Source: an uncultured Arenimonas sp. (lineage in GTDB: Bacteria > Pseudomonadota > Gammaproteobacteria > Xanthomonadales > Xanthomonadaceae). From it: a stretch of DNA of 13,759 nt. Under the pieces are notes generated by a model that was given only the letters and a program-made list of their open reading frames with translations, did no database searches and was not told the DNA's origin. The position numbers were made by a program, and so were the translations under genes. The stretch spans positions 1-13,759 of the forward strand of contig CAMLKR010000053.1 in the NCBI GenBank assembly GCA_946480565.1. The letters are read 5' to 3'. This document shows, one piece after another, positions 11,286-13,759 of this stretch. Each line of letters starts with the position of its first letter. Positions within the stretch are counted from its first letter, which is position 1.

Positions 11286-11325
11286 ATTTTACAGGAATTT
11301 AACCCTTGCCCTCCACTCCCGGCAA
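11286..11325 (-). promoter_or_regulatory. Promoter of the exported-protein gene
   Basis: On the minus strand TTGCCG (11325-11320), a spacer of exactly 17 bases and TTAAAT (11302-11297) make the best sigma-70-like promoter in the window. A second -10-like TAAAAT lies at 11291-11286. The AT-rich patch stands out from its surroundings. Predicted start is near 11290, with a leader of about 83 nt. Confidence 0.6.
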
Positions 11326-11327
11326 GG
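11304..11327. repeat. Inverted repeat overlapping -35 and spacer; operator or hslO terminator
   Basis: CCTTGCC (11304-11310) and GGCAAGG (11321-11327) are perfect 7-base arms around a 10-base loop. On the minus strand the structure follows the hslO stop by 17 bases and is followed by GTTAAATT, a poor T-tract, so it might end hslO transcription. It also covers the -35 and spacer of the downstream promoter, where an operator would sit. Confidence 0.45.
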
Positions 11328-11344
11328 CCCCCCTGGAGCCAGCC

Positions 11345-12241
11345 CTACTGGAGGCTGTCGGAGCCGGGGCCGGTGGGGGCCAGGCTGAACAGGGCTTCAA
11401 TCTGTTCAGCCTCGAACCGGTATTCCTGGCCGCAGAAGTCGCAGTGCACCCGGGCCACGCCATCCACCAGGGCCTGGCGCGCCTCGTCCGGGCCCAGGCT
11501 ACGCATCATGTCGCCGACCCGTTCGCGGGAGCAGGAGCAGGCGAAGGACAGGGACCGGCGGTCGAGCATCTTCACGCCCTCCTCGTGGAAGAGGCGCCAG
11601 AGCAGGGTCTGCACCGGCTGCCCGGCCAGCTCCTCGCCGCCCAGGGTCTCGAACAGGGCGTTGCAGCGGTCCCAGCCGTCGGCGTCGCCGTGGCCGCCGG
11701 GCAGCTGCTGCAGCATCAGGCCGGCGGCGCGGCCGGACTGGCTGGCCAGCAGGACCCGGGTCGGCAGCTGCTCGGACTGCTCGAAATAGCCCTCGAAGGC
11801 GGCGGCCAGGCTGTCGGCGTCCAGCCCGACCAGGCCCTGGTAGCGGGTGGTCTCGGACGCGCCCGGCGGGGTCGATTCAATCGTGATGGCCAGCAGCGAA
11901 CCCGGCCCGAAGGCACGCGGGGTCAGCGGGCTGGGGATCGGTTCGTCGTAGTGGGCGATGCCGCGCAGGGTGCCGGCGGCGGTGCATTCGGCGAACAGCG
12001 TGCGCAGGGCGCCCGTGCCGCGCAGCTGCACGCTGAGGCGGCCGTCGATCTTGGCGTGGCCGGTGAACAGGGCGGCGGCGGCGCAGGTTTCGCCCAGGCG
12101 GGCGGACACCGGCAGCGGGTAGTCGGTGCGGCCGGCGATCTCGCGCCAGGTCTGGTCCAGGTGCACCACGACGCCGCGCACGCCGGAGCGCTCGAGCAGG
12201 AAGCGGGTGAGGGAGTCGCGGTCGGGGTGGGTGTCCGTCAT
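11345..12241 (-). CDS. hslO: Hsp33 redox-regulated chaperone
   Basis: 298 residues (E. coli Hsp33 is about 292). It is a cytosolic holdase, activated when oxidation releases zinc and unfolds its C-terminal switch. The four zinc cysteines are in the family pattern: C235 and C237 (CSC, in [10 protein letters not shown]) and C267 and C270 (CDFC, in HCDFCGQEY), 29 residues apart. The N-terminal domain begins [14 protein letters not shown] and contains [11 protein letters not shown]. The C-terminus after the switch is ordinary. I chose the ATG at 12241; an in-frame ATG three codons upstream (12250) lies inside the probable -10 element. With that promoter the mRNA would be leaderless, consistent with no Shine-Dalgarno sequence. 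Divergent from mtgA. Confidence 0.96.
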   Translation of the reverse strand: MTDTHPDRDSLTRFLLERSGVRGVVVHLDQTWREIAGRTDYPLPVSARLGETCAAAALFTGHAKIDGRLSVQLRGTGALRTLFAECTAAGTLRGIAHYDEPIPSPLTPRAFGPGSLLAITIESTPPGASETTRYQGLVGLDADSLAAAFEGYFEQSEQLPTRVLLASQSGRAAGLMLQQLPGGHGDADGWDRCNALFETLGGEELAGQPVQTLLWRLFHEEGVKMLDRRSLSFACSCSRERVGDMMRSLGPDEARQALVDGVARVHCDFCGQEYRFEAEQIEALFSLAPTGPGSDSLQ

Positions 12242-12254
12242 GGCGCGCATTCTA
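12242..12254 (-). promoter_or_regulatory. Probable hslO -10 element abutting the start codon
   Basis: On the minus strand TAGAAT (12254-12249), then GCGCGCC (12248-12242), then the ATG at 12241. Seven bases after a -10 is where transcription normally begins, so the message would start on or one base from the ATG. TGAAGC (12278-12273) at 18 bases is a weak -35 candidate. Confidence 0.5.
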
Positions 12255-12298
12255 GCGTCCCACGACGCGGGGGCTTCAGCCCGGGGCCCCTGCGCCCG

Positions 12299-12310
12299 CA
12301 CACTGTGGCC
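12299..12310 (+). promoter_or_regulatory. Weak candidate -10 abutting the mtgA start
   Basis: CACACT (12299-12304) and GTGGCC (12305-12310) directly precede the ATG at 12311. The match is poor (three of six to TATAAT), but the geometry mirrors hslO. The 69-base divergent region also has GGGCT-TC-AGCCC (12271-12282) and GGGGCCCC (12283-12290), both perfect inverted repeats between the two promoters. Confidence 0.25.
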
Positions 12311-13075
12311 ATGCCCCAGGCCATCCGATTGTCCGAACTTCCATCCCCGCGTCCGCGCCGCCGCGGGTTCCGCCGGCTGCTGTGGCTGCCGGTGCTTTTC
12401 GTCGGCGTCACCGGGCTGCAGGTGCTGGTGCCGCGTTTCGTCGACGCGCCGACCAGCGCCTTCATGGTCTGGCGGCAGCTGGACGGCATCGGCGAGCCGG
12501 GATTCACTCTGCGGCACGAATGGCGCGACTACGACCAGCTGTCGCCGCACCTGCCGATCGCCCTGGTCGCGGCGGAGGACCAGAAGTTCCCGCACCACCA
12601 CGGCTTCGACCTGGAGGCGATCGACAAGGCGCTCGACCGCAATGCCCGCGGCGGGCGCGTGCGCGGCGCCAGCACCATCAGCCAGCAGGTCGCCAAGAAC
12701 CTCTACCTCTGGGGCGGCGGCGGTTATGCGCGCAAGGGGCTGGAGGCCTGGTACACGCTGCTGATCGAGCTGGTCTGGCCCAAGCGCCGCATCCTCGAGG
12801 TCTACGCCAACATCGCCGAGTTCGGCGACGGCGTTTACGGCGCCGAGGCCGCGGCCCAGGCCTATTTCGGCAAACCTGCCAGCCGTCTGACGCCGGCCGA
12901 GAGCGCGCGCCTGGCGGCGGTGCTGCCGAACCCGAAAAAATACAGCGCCCGCAATCCGGGTCCCTACGTGCAGCGGCGGGCGGCATGGATCCAGCGCAAC
13001 GCGCGCAACCTGGGCGGCGCCGGCTACCTCGACCCGCCGCCGCCCGAGGCCGAAAAAACCGGCGCCAGACGTTAA
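12311..13075 (+). CDS. mtgA: MtgA, monofunctional biosynthetic peptidoglycan transglycosylase (GT51)
   Basis: 254 residues. It polymerises lipid II into glycan strands at the outer face of the inner membrane. A basic N-terminus ([10 protein letters not shown], 13-22) and a single membrane anchor at about 23-41 precede the GT51 domain. The catalytic Glu is E89 in [31 protein letters not shown], then [27 protein letters not shown] and [20 protein letters not shown], follow in family order. The Pro-rich tail (PPPPEAEK) is after the domain. There is no transpeptidase domain, which separates it from class A PBPs. The ATG at 12311 has no Shine-Dalgarno sequence. Its stop overlaps the -10-like element of the next gene. 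Confidence 0.96.
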   Translation: MPQAIRLSELPSPRPRRRGFRRLLWLPVLFVGVTGLQVLVPRFVDAPTSAFMVWRQLDGIGEPGFTLRHEWRDYDQLSPHLPIALVAAEDQKFPHHHGFDLEAIDKALDRNARGGRVRGASTISQQVAKNLYLWGGGGYARKGLEAWYTLLIELVWPKRRILEVYANIAEFGDGVYGAEAAAQAYFGKPASRLTPAESARLAAVLPNPKKYSARNPGPYVQRRAAWIQRNARNLGGAGYLDPPPPEAEKTGARR

Positions 13076-13085
13076 GATGCCGGCC
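13073..13085 (+). promoter_or_regulatory. Candidate -10 abutting the GT2 start, overlapping the mtgA stop
   Basis: TAAGAT (13073-13078) and GCCGGCC (13079-13085) directly precede the ATG at 13086; the first three bases are the mtgA stop codon TAA. No good -35 seen. If used, this gives a leaderless or nearly leaderless message. Confidence 0.4.
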
Positions 13086-13759
13086 ATGACCGACCGCCGC
13101 TCCATCACCTTCGTCATCGCCGCCTACAACGAGCAGGCCGCCCTGCCGCTGATGCACGCGCGCCTGGCGCGGGTGATGGACACGCTGGACGCCGACTCGC
13201 AGGTGCTCTACGTCGACGACGGCAGCCGCGACGACACCTGGGCGGTGATGCAGCAGCTGGCCGCCCAGGACCCGCGCGTGGTCCTGCTGCGGCTGGCGCG
13301 CAACTTCGGCAAGGAGCTGGCGCTCACCGCCGGCCTGGACCACGTGGACACGGATGCCGCGATGGTGCTCGACGCCGATGGCCAGGACCCGCCGGAGCTG
13401 GCGCCGCAGTTCGTCGCCATGTGGCGCGAGGGTTACGACGTGGTCTACGGCACCCGCTCGCGCCGGGACGGCGAGACCTGGCTCAAGCGGGTCACCGCGG
13501 CGGCGTTCTACCGGGTGATGGCGCGGCTGTCGGACACTTTGATCCCGCGCGACACCGGCGACTTCCGGCTGATCTCGCGCCGGGTGCTGGACGCCCTGAA
13601 GCAGATGCGCGAGCGCCAGCGCTTCATGAAGGGCCTGTTCGCCTGGGTCGGTTTCCGCCAGGTGTCGTTCCCCTACGAGCGCGAAGCGCGCGTGGCCGGC
13701 GGCAGCAAGTTCAACTACTGGCGGCTCTGGAACCTGGCGCTGGAGGGCATCACCAGCTT
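13086..13759 (+). CDS. GT2 glycosyltransferase, GtrB/DPM1-like, 3' end beyond window
   Basis: At least 224 residues; no stop before the right edge. Family 2 fold: ITFVIAAYNEQAALP (7-21), the nucleotide-binding DDGS (44-47), ARNFGKELALTAGLD, and LDADGQDPPEL with the DxD metal site at D96/D98. GTRSRRDGETWLKR, DTGDFRLISRRVLDAL, RFMKGLFAWVGF and the amphipathic VAGGSKFNYWRLW precede an expected C-terminal membrane pair that is cut off. Relatives (GtrB, ArnC, YfdH, DPM1) move glucose, aminoarabinose or mannose to undecaprenyl or dolichyl phosphate; the sugar here cannot be read. It starts ten bases after mtgA on the same strand, so co-transcription is also possible. Confidence 0.93.
   Translation, partial: MTDRRSITFVIAAYNEQAALPLMHARLARVMDTLDADSQVLYVDDGSRDDTWAVMQQLAAQDPRVVLLRLARNFGKELALTAGLDHVDTDAAMVLDADGQDPPELAPQFVAMWREGYDVVYGTRSRRDGETWLKRVTAAAFYRVMARLSDTLIPRDTGDFRLISRRVLDALKQMRERQRFMKGLFAWVGFRQVSFPYEREARVAGGSKFNYWRLWNLALEGITS

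Overview
This is a high-GC window (roughly 70% G+C by eye), tightly packed with genes. Gene content and protein sequence point to a gammaproteobacterium of the Xanthomonadaceae/Lysobacteraceae type (Lysobacter, Luteimonas or Pseudoxanthomonas-like). Supporting signs are the purM / DUF2066 / AI-2E permease / hda neighbourhood, an AmgK-MurU peptidoglycan recycling pair and a XanB-type bifunctional mannose enzyme. I see no mobile element, tRNA, rRNA or CRISPR array.

Layout. (1) 1-302, minus: the 5' end of purM (purine synthesis), running off the window. (2) 433-4014, plus: a four-gene operon in which every junction is a 4-base stop/start overlap: DUF2066 exported protein, CDP-alcohol phosphatidyltransferase, AI-2E/PerM permease and hda. 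(3) 4028-5134, minus: a membrane-anchored GGDEF diguanylate cyclase, convergent with hda. (4) 5303-6990, minus: amgK-murU, which turn recycled MurNAc into UDP-MurNAc. (5) 7121-10221, plus, divergent from amgK: manC/xanB (GDP-mannose), a TviB/WbpO-type UDP-N-acetylhexosamine dehydrogenase, and a small lipoprotein. This looks like the precursor-supply edge of a surface-polysaccharide locus. (6) 10227-11207, minus: an unrecognised exported, beta-rich protein with its own AT-rich promoter. (7) 11345-12241, minus: hslO (Hsp33 redox chaperone). (8) 12311-13075, plus: mtgA (monofunctional peptidoglycan glycosyltransferase), then from 13086 a GT2 glycosyltransferase of the GtrB/DPM1 type that runs off the window.

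Much of the window serves the cell envelope: lipid head groups, muropeptide recycling, glycan polymerisation, sugar nucleotides for exopolysaccharide or O-antigen, and lipid-linked glycosyl transfer. The rest is housekeeping (PurM, Hda, Hsp33) plus one c-di-GMP enzyme.

I did not find a clearly new multi-gene system. The best leads are a repeated promoter pattern, a TAnnnT-like -10 followed at once by 6-7 G/C bases, which in three cases puts the predicted transcription start on or next to the start codon; the unrecognised exported protein at 10227-11207, whose promoter carries an inverted repeat where an operator would sit; a lipoprotein of unknown function attached to the UDP-sugar dehydrogenase; and a diguanylate cyclase lacking the arginine of its inhibitory site.
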